Source of the DNA: a virus
Direction: 5' to 3' (one strand)
IMG/VR virus record: IMGVR_UViG_3300035703_000268
Location: 1-34,363 of that record
DNA length: 34,363 bases
In this document: positions 28,441-34,363 of the stretch, piece after piece
How the letters are laid out: each line of letters begins with the position of its first letter
Position numbering within the stretch: position 1 is the first letter of the stretch
Position numbers and translations under genes: made by a program
The notes under the pieces: generated by a model
What the model saw: the letters and a program-made list of their open reading frames with translations, nothing else
The model's database searches: none
Told to the model about the DNA's origin: nothing

Positions 28441-28460
28441 TTTCCGTGATATAATCACGG
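28426..28460 (+). promoter_or_regulatory. Promoter TTGTGG-18-TATAAT with palindrome over the -10 box
   Basis: TTGTGG (28426-28431), 18-nt spacer, perfect TATAAT (28450-28455). The -10 box lies inside the perfect palindrome CCGTGAT-ATA-ATCACGG (28444-28460), a likely operator or short hairpin. It precedes the first tail-tube gene (28480), which has an AAGAGG ribosome binding site. Confidence 0.6.
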
Positions 28461-28479
28461 CCAAAGAAGAGGTTCTTGC

Positions 28480-29160
28480 ATGGCTATTTCTGGCCGATCA
28501 GTTCGCATAAGCCGCAACGGCTCCAACATCGTGGGCGCTCGTGCTGACAGCGTGACGATCAATAATGAGCCGCTCGACATCACGGACAAGGATGATCTTG
28601 GCTGGCGCACCATGCTGGCAGATGTCGGCTTGCGCTCCGTCTCTTGCGAGATAGAGGGCGTGCTCAAAGATACCGTCCTCTTGGCGGATTCCGTAGGCAC
28701 GGCCACCACGGCGCTCCTCAAGGAATGTGTGGTTACGATCAGCGGCATTGGCACCTTGACCGGCGACTTCATGCTTCAGGGCCTGCAGATCGGCGCGGAA
28801 CAGGCTGATGTTGTAACATTCACCGCCACCCTTGAGAGCGGCGAGAACATGACGGCCACCATTGGCCCATACAACACCGTTCTCCCGGCAATCACCGGCA
28901 CGCTTTCCGGAACCAACGTTCAGACCACCACGAATGGCACATGGGCTGGCGATGCCACGATCACGTTCGCCCGCCAGTGGCAGCGCGGCAATGCTGCCGA
29001 TCCCAATGACCCGTCATGGGCTAACATCGCCTCTGCGACAGGCCTCACATACACACTCACAGGCTCCGACACCGGAAAATATATCCGGTGCCGTGTAACC
29101 GCCACCAATAGCGTAGGGTCTACGGTGGCCTTCTCCAACATCCGTGGACCCGTGACCTAA
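28480..29160 (+). CDS. Major tail (tube) protein with C-terminal Ig-like domain
   Basis: 226 residues. Residues 1-130 are the tube domain (GRSVRISRNGSN, GARADSVTINNEPLDITDKD, DVGLRSVSCEIEGVL, EQADVVTFTATLESG), about half identical by eye to the next gene. Residues about 135-226 are an added Ig-like domain (GTNVQTTTNGTWAGDATITF, WQRGNAADPND, TYTLTGSDTGKYIRCRVTAT, ending NIRGPVT). Ig domains on tail tubes face outward and can bind host surface sugars. The first of two tandem copies; AAGAGG stands about 8 bases upstream of ATG 28480. Confidence 0.87.
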   Translation: MAISGRSVRISRNGSNIVGARADSVTINNEPLDITDKDDLGWRTMLADVGLRSVSCEIEGVLKDTVLLADSVGTATTALLKECVVTISGIGTLTGDFMLQGLQIGAEQADVVTFTATLESGENMTATIGPYNTVLPAITGTLSGTNVQTTTNGTWAGDATITFARQWQRGNAADPNDPSWANIASATGLTYTLTGSDTGKYIRCRVTATNSVGSTVAFSNIRGPVT

Positions 29161-29175
29161 GAAAGGAACTGAAAC

Positions 29176-29565
29176 ATGCCCGCAATCGCTGGACGCAAAG
29201 TCCGTATCAAGCGCGGCTCGACTGCCGTGGCTGGCGCTCGTGCCGATAGCTTCACCATCAACAATGAGCCGATTGACATAACCGAAAAGGATGATGCTGG
29301 TTGGCGCAAGTATCTTGCCGATGTCGGTGTCCGCTCCATCGATGCCGAAGTCGAAGGCATCCTTGAGGACACCACCTTCCTGGCGCTTGCCGTTGGCACC
29401 GCCTCGGCTTTGCTCGAATCCTACACCATTGAACTGCTCGGCCTCGGATCGTTCACCGGCAACTTCTTCCTTGCCAGCTTCGCTGTGACCGGCGAACAGG
29501 CAGACGCCACGACCTTCACGGCCTCGATCCAGTCTTCTGGCACGATTACGTTCACGGCCTCGTAA
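29176..29565 (+). CDS. Second tail tube protein, paralogue without Ig domain
   Basis: 129 residues, AAGGA before ATG 29176. GRKVRIKRGSTAV, GARADSFTINNEPIDITEKD, DVGVRSIDAEVEGIL and EQADATTFTASIQSSG match the upstream tube protein segment by segment, then the protein ends without an Ig-like part. The two genes are 15 bp apart and clearly arose by duplication. Both may be built into the tube in different proportions, or this one is the bulk subunit and the Ig-bearing one a decorated minority. Confidence 0.85.
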   Translation: MPAIAGRKVRIKRGSTAVAGARADSFTINNEPIDITEKDDAGWRKYLADVGVRSIDAEVEGILEDTTFLALAVGTASALLESYTIELLGLGSFTGNFFLASFAVTGEQADATTFTASIQSSGTITFTAS

Positions 29566-29567
29566 TC

Positions 29568-29945
29568 ATGGCAATTTTCCGCGAGCTAACAATCAAATGG
29601 AAGGGTGAGGAATATCGCTTCGTCCCTTCCATGAAGCTGATGCGATCCATTGAGATGGGCGACATATCCTTCACGGACATTGCTGTTCGCACAAGCCAAG
29701 GTCGCCCGCCTGTCAGCCACATCGCTTTCGTTCTCTCCAAGATGTTGCAGTCGGCAGGTGCCAAGGTCACGGACGAACAGGTCTATGAGGAATTGATAAA
29801 TGGCAGCGCAACAGACGTTGCCGATTTGATTTCCTTGGTCATGCTGGCCTTCTCTCCTTCCGAGACCAAAGCAAAAAATCCAGACGCCCAGACCGAAAGC
29901 CAGTCGAAGGCGAGGGCGAAGATCATGGAGAGTATGGAGAACTAG
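29568..29945 (+). CDS. Tail assembly chaperone (gpG-like), frameshift donor
   Basis: 125 residues, beginning 2 bp after the tube gene. ELTIKWKGEEYRFVPSMKLM (about 6-25), helical PVSHIAFVLSKMLQSAG, TDEQVYEELINGSATDV and a polar Lys/Gln/Ser tail. The position directly before the tape measure gene fits lambda gpG-type chaperones. Codons AAA AAT at 29874-29879, preceded by an A, form the -1 slippery heptamer A AAA AAT. The -1 frame is open from there to 30136. Two products are expected, 125 and about 189 residues. Stop TAG. Confidence 0.85.
   Translation: MAIFRELTIKWKGEEYRFVPSMKLMRSIEMGDISFTDIAVRTSQGRPPVSHIAFVLSKMLQSAGAKVTDEQVYEELINGSATDVADLISLVMLAFSPSETKAKNPDAQTESQSKARAKIMESMEN
29873..29879 (+). 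promoter_or_regulatory. Slippery heptamer A AAA AAT for -1 ribosomal frameshift
   Basis: Six A (29873-29878) and T29879, in the zero-frame phase X XXY YYZ. After a -1 shift, translation continues from 29879 without a stop until TAG 30134-30136. Same device as lambda G/GT, at the expected place between tail tube and tape measure genes. Confidence 0.83.
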
Positions 29946-30136
29946 ACTGGAACGGGATGTATCTATGGGCGAGGGAATGGGGAATTCAGCCTAGCGAGTT
30001 CTGGGAGATGACCATTCCAGAGTGGTGGTTGGAATACGAGTTGAAGAAGCCGAAAGAGCCAGGCGAAACATACGCCGGGAAACTGACTAGGGCCGATGTA
30101 GAGGAATTGAAGGAACTGTTGCATGGCTCAAGTTAG
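29879..30136 (+). CDS. T part of tail assembly chaperone, -1 frame extension
   Basis: Read in the -1 frame relative to the 29568 gene. From the slippery site the frame encodes SRRPDRKPVEGEGEDHGEYG, ELDWNGMYLWAREWG and IQPSEFWEMTIPEWWLEYEL, then a Lys/Glu-rich end (EELKELLHGSS), 85 residues. The Trp-rich 'PSEFW.mti.EWW' pattern is typical of the second tail chaperone. An ATG at 29957 could start a 59-residue form, but no ribosome binding site precedes it. It overlaps the tape measure start by 14 bp. Most likely made only as a fusion (about 189 residues). Confidence 0.8.
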   Translation, partial: SRRPDRKPVEGEGEDHGEYGELDWNGMYLWAREWGIQPSEFWEMTIPEWWLEYELKKPKEPGETYAGKLTRADVEELKELLHGSS

Positions 30137-31904
30137 CGGAATCGAAGTCAAGATCAGCGCCAATACGGATGACTTCGACAAGGGCATTGCGAGTGCTGGT
30201 AGCAAGATACAGAACTTCTCGAAGCTTGCCGCCGTTGGTCTCGCTGGCTTTGCAACGGCGGCAGCGGCTGGCGGAGTCGCCATTGGTGCGCTGACCAAAC
30301 AGGCTATCAACTTCGCCGATGAAATCGGAAAGACTGCTCAGAAGATCGGCATGACTTCCGAGAGCCTTTCACGCTTAGAGTATGCCGCTAAACTTTCGGA
30401 TGTGTCTCTAGGTCAATTGCAAGTCGGTCTTGGTCAGCTTTCCAAGAACATGCAATCCGGGAACGAAGCCTTCACGGCTCTTGGCATTTCGGTCACTGAT
30501 GCCCAAGGCAATCTGCGCGGCACAGAGGAAGTTCTGCTTGATGTGGCGGAACGTTTTGGTGGCATGGAAGATGGCGCTGGCAAAACAGCGTTGGCAATGG
30601 CGATATTTGGTCGCTCCGGTGCCGATCTGATTCCAATGCTCAATGCGGGTCGCGATGGTCTCGCACAGATGACGGAAGAGGCAAACCGATTCGGCCTGAC
30701 GATATCGACCCAGACATCCAAGGCGGCAGAAGGTTTCAACGACAACCTGACCAGAATCAGCAGTGTCCTCACTGGTCTTGGGAATAAAATTGCTGAACGC
30801 TCTGCGCCAGCGATGAAGGATTTGACAGATCGTTTCATCGTATTCGTCAATGAAGGAAACTATGTCGAGCGCATTGCTAACGCGATTGGCAGTGCAATGG
30901 ATGCGCTGGCGCAAGCCGTGCAATGGGCATCTTCCGCTTGGGAAGTCTTTGCAATCCGCATCAATGCAGGAATTGCCGTCCTTGGCTATCTGACGAATCT
31001 CGATCTTTCCGGAGCGATGGATGCTTGGTCTTCATCTTCTGTTGCCGCCGGAAAAGTATGGGAGCGCAATGCTCAGGTTTTGGCTCAACTTCGTGGAGAA
31101 ATTCAGAGCGTTAACAGCGAGTTGAAGACTGATCTTGAGCAGCCAAAAGCAAAAGCACCAATGCTTCCTAGTGATGGCACAGCAGCTGCAGCGGATGATT
31201 TCAGCATTGCTCCATCGCAGGAGCCGGGAACCGCATTCGCGGATCGGCTTTCCATGATAAAAGACCAGTTCGCAACCGAGCGTGAAATCCTTGCGGAAGA
31301 ATACACGCTCAACCAAGAAACTCTTGACGGCGCACTGGCAAACAAGCTGCTTTCCGAGCAAGAGTACTATGACCTGTCACGCAAGTTGGCGGAAGATCAT
31401 GCCACATCTCTTGCTGCCATTCAGTCTCAACGTCTTGATGGTGATCTGACTGCCGCGTCTTCCTTCTTTGGCTCTATGGCCCAAGTCGCACAAGCGGGCG
31501 GAAAGCGTCTGCTTAAAGTGGCGAAGGCCGCAGCAGCCGCACAAGCAATCGTTGACACCATCCGCGCAGCCGTTAGTGCGATGAATGATCCGACCGCCAT
31601 CACGCCTATTCAGAAGTTCGCCAATTACGCCGCCGTCTTTGCCAAGGGAATGAGTGCCGTGGCGGCTATCAAGGGCGTCTCCGAAGGCGGTGGCGGTGGT
31701 GGTGGTGGCGGCGGCGGTGGTGGCCGTCGAGGCGGTGGCGGTGGTGCATCCGCAGCCCCGGCAGCGGCATCGCCAACGACCACGTTTCAGTTTACAATGA
31801 TGAATGATCCGATGGGCTTTGGCGAGAAGTTCGCCAGACAGTTCATCGACCAGCTTAACAGCACGCAGCGCAACGGCGGCACAATTCGCGGAGTGATAGC
31901 CTGA
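30123..31904 (+). CDS. Tape measure protein
   Basis: 593 residues, AAGGA about 9 bases before ATG 30123. Long helical protein: N-terminal hydrophobic Ala/Gly stretch (34-58, AAVGLAGFATAAAAGG), the TMP phrase SESLSRLEYAAKLSDVSL, GRSGADLIPMLNAG, a second Ala-rich helix (AKAAAAAQAIVDTIRAAVSA, about 470-490) and then a Gly tract (13 Gly at 522-534, RR, 5 Gly) before a C-terminal globular tip (FQFTMMNDPMGFGEKFARQF). It sets tail length (roughly 90 nm if about 0.15 nm per residue, a rule of thumb). The stop TGA overlaps the next ATG. Confidence 0.93.
   Translation: MAQVSGIEVKISANTDDFDKGIASAGSKIQNFSKLAAVGLAGFATAAAAGGVAIGALTKQAINFADEIGKTAQKIGMTSESLSRLEYAAKLSDVSLGQLQVGLGQLSKNMQSGNEAFTALGISVTDAQGNLRGTEEVLLDVAERFGGMEDGAGKTALAMAIFGRSGADLIPMLNAGRDGLAQMTEEANRFGLTISTQTSKAAEGFNDNLTRISSVLTGLGNKIAERSAPAMKDLTDRFIVFVNEGNYVERIANAIGSAMDALAQAVQWASSAWEVFAIRINAGIAVLGYLTNLDLSGAMDAWSSSSVAAGKVWERNAQVLAQLRGEIQSVNSELKTDLEQPKAKAPMLPSDGTAAAADDFSIAPSQEPGTAFADRLSMIKDQFATEREILAEEYTLNQETLDGALANKLLSEQEYYDLSRKLAEDHATSLAAIQSQRLDGDLTAASSFFGSMAQVAQAGGKRLLKVAKAAAAAQAIVDTIRAAVSAMNDPTAITPIQKFANYAAVFAKGMSAVAAIKGVSEGGGGGGGGGGGGGRRGGGGGASAAPAAASPTTTFQFTMMNDPMGFGEKFARQFIDQLNSTQRNGGTIRGVIA
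31686..31745 (+). repeat. GGY triplet tract encoding poly-glycine in the tape measure protein
   Basis: A run of GGC/GGT codons with only two Arg codons (31725-31730) in the middle: 13 Gly, 2 Arg, 5 Gly. It forms a flexible hinge before the C-terminal tip and is a likely site of replication slippage. Confidence 0.85.
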
Positions 31905-32512
31905 TGGCCGACATCAAGATCAGCGCACTATCAGCACTGACCGGGGCCAACACGGCCACCGATGATCTCTATGTGGTGGTGGACACAAGTGTCCCAGAGA
32001 CCAAGAAGCAGACGCGCGCGGAACTGTTTCAGAATGTTCCTGCGGCATCATTCGCAGGGGCTAACGTCTTCAACGATGCTGGCGCGGATGTAGATCAACG
32101 CATCGAGGGCGACACCGACGCTAACCTTGTTTTCGTAGACGCATCAACGGATCGCGTTGGTTTCGGTACAGCAACGCCGACAGCAAAGGTGCAGGTGAAT
32201 GGATCGTTTGCTATCACTGCTCCGGTGACTGTCACGACAGATTATACGGTTGCGGCTACGGCTTATTACATCATATCGAATCGTGCAGCCTCAAATACGC
32301 TTACACTTCCTGCTGTTGCGACAAGTGCAGGTCGCATTCTAAAAGTGCAAACTAGAACTGCCCAAACCGTAGTTTCCGCAACGTCGAACGTCACCCAGAA
32401 AGCAGGTGGTGCTGCCACAACGGCTATTCTGCCAGCGACAATAGGCGCATGGGCAGAACTTGTTTGTGATGGCTCAACGTGGATCATAGTGGCCGCAGGA
32501 ACAATTCCATAA
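31904..32512 (+). CDS. Minor tail / fibre-like protein
   Basis: 202 residues. IKISALSALTGANTATDDLY (4-23), VVVDTSVPETKKQTRAELFQ and ASTDRVGFGTATPTAKVQVNG are common phrases of phage fibre proteins (the 'VGFGTATPTAKV' segment occurs at fibre shaft/chaperone boundaries). The last 90 residues, Thr/Ala/Val-rich (NRAASNTLTLPAVATSAGRI, GAWAELVCDGSTWIIVA), form a beta domain frequently seen at fibre C-termini. Encoded directly after the tape measure, so likely a tail-tip or tail-side fibre. Stop overlaps the next ATG (TAATG). Confidence 0.68.
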   Translation: MADIKISALSALTGANTATDDLYVVVDTSVPETKKQTRAELFQNVPAASFAGANVFNDAGADVDQRIEGDTDANLVFVDASTDRVGFGTATPTAKVQVNGSFAITAPVTVTTDYTVAATAYYIISNRAASNTLTLPAVATSAGRILKVQTRTAQTVVSATSNVTQKAGGAATTAILPATIGAWAELVCDGSTWIIVAAGTIP

Positions 32513-33294
32513 TGACCATCTCCACGAGCAACTATACCATCTCCACGAATGAGCCGTTAAATCATGCCCGCATCTTGTGGGACATGATAACCGGCACTGT
32601 CTCTGGCGATGGCACGAATCCGGCTTATGCTGCCAATGACTACACATCGCAGCGGTGGGAACTTGCGCCAAGCTCGAATAACTGGACCCTTGTGGCAGCG
32701 GCAGACGTATCTATTGATTGCGTTTTTATTGCAGCGCACAATCTATCTGGCAAAACCGTCACGATTTCCACGGCAGCAACAGTCGGCGGTGGTCACACCA
32801 CTCGCGCGACAATATCGCCTACCGACAACTCGACCATCGCGGTGTTCTTCAATAACGCTGGGGCGCTTTACACCGTCCGTGAAGTGCGAATAAACGTCAA
32901 CGATGGAACGGATATCGCCATCGGCATCATCCGCGCGGGCGCTGCATTGCAAATGCCCATTCCGATCTATGGAGGCCATAGGCCGCTCAACCTCAACCGC
33001 GTCACCGAAGCACAGCAACAGTTCTCCGAGACCGGCCAATGGCTTGGGCGCATCATCAAGAGGCGCGCCGTCACCACATCTTACGATTGGGAGTATCTGA
33101 CAACGGCTTGGTACGATACATACTTCGAGCCATTCGCAAAGACGCTGCCATTGCAACCGTTCTGCATCGCTGGCAATCCGTCCAAGATAACAACCGATGT
33201 TGGCTTCGTCTGGACCGACCGAGATGTTGAACCGGTGAACATGGGCATCAAGGCTTATCGATCAGTGAGCCTCGGCGTCACGGGATATTACTGA
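32512..33294 (+). CDS. Distal tail region protein
   Basis: 260 residues from ATG 32512, preferred over an in-frame start at 32479 because it overlaps the previous stop (TAATG). N-terminal half beta-rich (TISTSNYTISTNEPLNHARI, WELAPSSNNWTLVAAADVSI). The C-terminal half has PIPIYGGHRPLNLNRVTEAQ, then SETGQWLGRIIKRRAVTTSY and DWEYLTTAWYDTYFEPFAKT, a pattern of tail proteins placed between tape measure and hub (distal-tail-like). Assignment to the Dit position is by context. Confidence 0.66.
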   Translation: MTISTSNYTISTNEPLNHARILWDMITGTVSGDGTNPAYAANDYTSQRWELAPSSNNWTLVAAADVSIDCVFIAAHNLSGKTVTISTAATVGGGHTTRATISPTDNSTIAVFFNNAGALYTVREVRINVNDGTDIAIGIIRAGAALQMPIPIYGGHRPLNLNRVTEAQQQFSETGQWLGRIIKRRAVTTSYDWEYLTTAWYDTYFEPFAKTLPLQPFCIAGNPSKITTDVGFVWTDRDVEPVNMGIKAYRSVSLGVTGYY

Positions 33295-34363
33295 TGACCT
33301 TTGCAGCGCGCCCCGTCGAGATTGTCGAGATCATTCAGCCGCTCTGCTCACGCACGTTCGGTGTTTCGCCGTGCAATGCAACGGGCGATGCCTGTTGGAA
33401 CACGGACCGCAGCTGCAAGTTCCTATCGGCTCTTGATCTTAGCAAGTCACTGACGCTGCGCTTCGTCAACGATGACGTTTACGAGTGGCAAGACAACAAC
33501 ACCAATCTGCTGACCGAGAATGGCAACACGCTGACCACGGAAGCAGGCGATCCGTTCCTGATCGATTACATTTACCAGCCCGCACTCGCCATCCCGGCGA
33601 TGCAGAACTATCAGACGGCTCCGACCGTTCTCAACGTGGCCTCGGGATCGCGTAATAAAAGCCCGCTAGGCTATCGCGCAGTGAGCAATGTCCGCATCAA
33701 GGACTTCCCTTGGAATGACGTAGGCACCGATCCCTATGTTTCCACGAGAGCTTATGATCCGGATCAGATCGGCAGCTTCTGGAGCAAGTGGCTTGCACGC
33801 AATCCTTATCACATCGGATACACGCTGAACATCTACGAAGGGCTGATAGGCCAACCGCTTTCGGTCATGACGCAGCGGGAATATGTGATTGAGAAGATTG
33901 ACGCCGGTCGCAATGGCGTTTCGATCACAGCCAAGGACATCCTGCGAAAAATCACCGACACCAACCTGACGGCACCGTATCTGAGCCGTGGCGAATTGGC
34001 CTCTAACATCACGAACGTGGCCACGGCCATGACCGTGGCTGGCGCAACATTGAGCGACTATCCTGCGGCTGGCTATGTCAGGATCAACAGCGAGGTGATC
34101 CAATATGCCCAGCGTTATGAAACGACCGGCGGAAACATCTATTTCGATGGGTTGACACGAGGCTTGGCCGGAACAACGGCAGCGGCTCAAAGTCAGAACG
34201 ACCGCGTGCAGCGTGTGATCTATTACAACGCTACGCCATTCCACGAAATCCTCTATGACCTTCTTGTCAACTGGGGCGGCATCCCTGCGAAATACATCAA
34301 CTTTTCGGATTGGGCGACGGCAAAGACAACATATCGACCAGACTACAATTTCACGGCGTGGAT
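33294..34363 (+). CDS. Hub-like tail protein (partial, open at window end)
   Basis: ATG 33294 overlaps the previous stop (TGATG). The frame is open for at least 356 codons to the end of the window. The N-terminus holds four cysteines (C18, C27, C34, C41) in the pattern QPLCSRTFG…PCNATGDACWNTDRSCKF, followed by beta segments (YIYQPALAIPAMQNY, VSNVRIKDFPWNDVG) and YVIEKIDAGRNGVSITAKDI. Clustered N-terminal cysteines recall the hub proteins of gene transfer agents and related phages, which hold a metal or Fe-S site. This likeness is tentative. Expected to continue in the next part of the genome. Confidence 0.68.
   Translation, partial: MTFAARPVEIVEIIQPLCSRTFGVSPCNATGDACWNTDRSCKFLSALDLSKSLTLRFVNDDVYEWQDNNTNLLTENGNTLTTEAGDPFLIDYIYQPALAIPAMQNYQTAPTVLNVASGSRNKSPLGYRAVSNVRIKDFPWNDVGTDPYVSTRAYDPDQIGSFWSKWLARNPYHIGYTLNIYEGLIGQPLSVMTQREYVIEKIDAGRNGVSITAKDILRKITDTNLTAPYLSRGELASNITNVATAMTVAGATLSDYPAAGYVRINSEVIQYAQRYETTGGNIYFDGLTRGLAGTTAAAQSQNDRVQRVIYYNATPFHEILYDLLVNWGGIPAKYINFSDWATAKTTYRPDYNFTAW

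Noticed and set aside
1-34363. tRNA genes, CRISPR arrays, integrase or att sites, insertion sequences, reverse transcriptase with variable repeat
   Set aside because: Looked for by eye on both strands. No T-loop-like tRNA ends, no regularly spaced repeats beyond the 24-nt pair, and no integrase, transposase or reverse transcriptase motifs were seen. Absence holds only for this window.

Overview
The window is a large contiguous piece of a tailed, long-tailed (siphovirus-type) bacteriophage genome. It carries an HK97-type portal, protease and capsid, an SPP1/HK97-type connector set, a tail-tube protein, a frameshifted tail chaperone and a tape measure protein of about 590 residues. Family resemblances (DUF5681 next to a large terminase, phiE125 gp8-type connector, Pam3-gp28-type holin, XRE regulators) and the fairly GC-rich coding sequence suggest an alphaproteobacterial host, plausibly a rhizobial relative. 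This is inferred by eye, not from a database search. No integrase, partition genes, tRNA gene, CRISPR array or DNA polymerase was seen. Both ends of the window cut through late genes (end of one gene at 1-186, tail hub-like gene open at 34363), so the remaining tail genes lie outside it.

Layout. (1) 1-2443, plus strand: end of a late gene, then a lysis cassette (membrane protein, M15 endolysin, small holin, second small membrane protein), a tiny HExxH protein and a metallophosphoesterase with an N-terminal HTH-like region. (2) 2403-10641, minus strand: a leftward early operon of tightly overlapping genes. From promoter-proximal to distal it holds an unknown protein, a 57-aa protein, a Sak4-like ATPase, a DUF669 ssDNA-binding-type protein, a HTH-like protein, a PAPS-reductase-like gene broken by an in-frame amber codon, a Cas4/RecB-like Fe-S nuclease, a DNA methyltransferase, a superfamily 2 helicase and a VRR-NUC nuclease. 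After a hairpin and a candidate promoter comes a second group: membrane protein, exported lytic transglycosylase, coiled-coil protein, two small proteins and a DUF6378 protein. (3) 10642-10736: divergent control region with TTGCA half-sites. (4) 10737-13792, plus: small XRE protein, methyltransferase-like protein, Prim-Pol/DUF3987 primase-helicase, then a strong terminator. (5) 13793-14337: largest gap, no convincing gene. (6) 14338-16338, plus: HNH endonuclease, four small genes and a regulator combining an XRE-type HTH with sigma-70 region 4, ended by a terminator. (7) 16421-34363, plus: XRE protein, small and large terminase, portal, MuF-like protein, protease, capsid, an AT-rich insert with a LamG-like protein, connectors, two tail-tube paralogues, chaperone with a -1 frameshift, tape measure and distal tail genes.

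How it works together. The leftward operon and the primase-helicase make the replication/recombination set (primer synthesis, unwinding, strand annealing, nucleases). The XRE-sigma4 protein sits immediately before the packaging and head genes and is a good candidate for a middle/late switch. Three intergenic sites share the layout TTGTGR, 17-18 nt, TATAWT. Two of them place the likely transcription start on the ATG of the following gene, which has no Shine-Dalgarno, suggesting leaderless mRNAs. The most noteworthy signals are this promoter class and its possible link to the XRE-sigma4 protein, the amber-interrupted PAPS-reductase-like gene, the duplicated tail tube with an Ig-like domain on one copy, and the AT-rich insert between capsid and connector genes.
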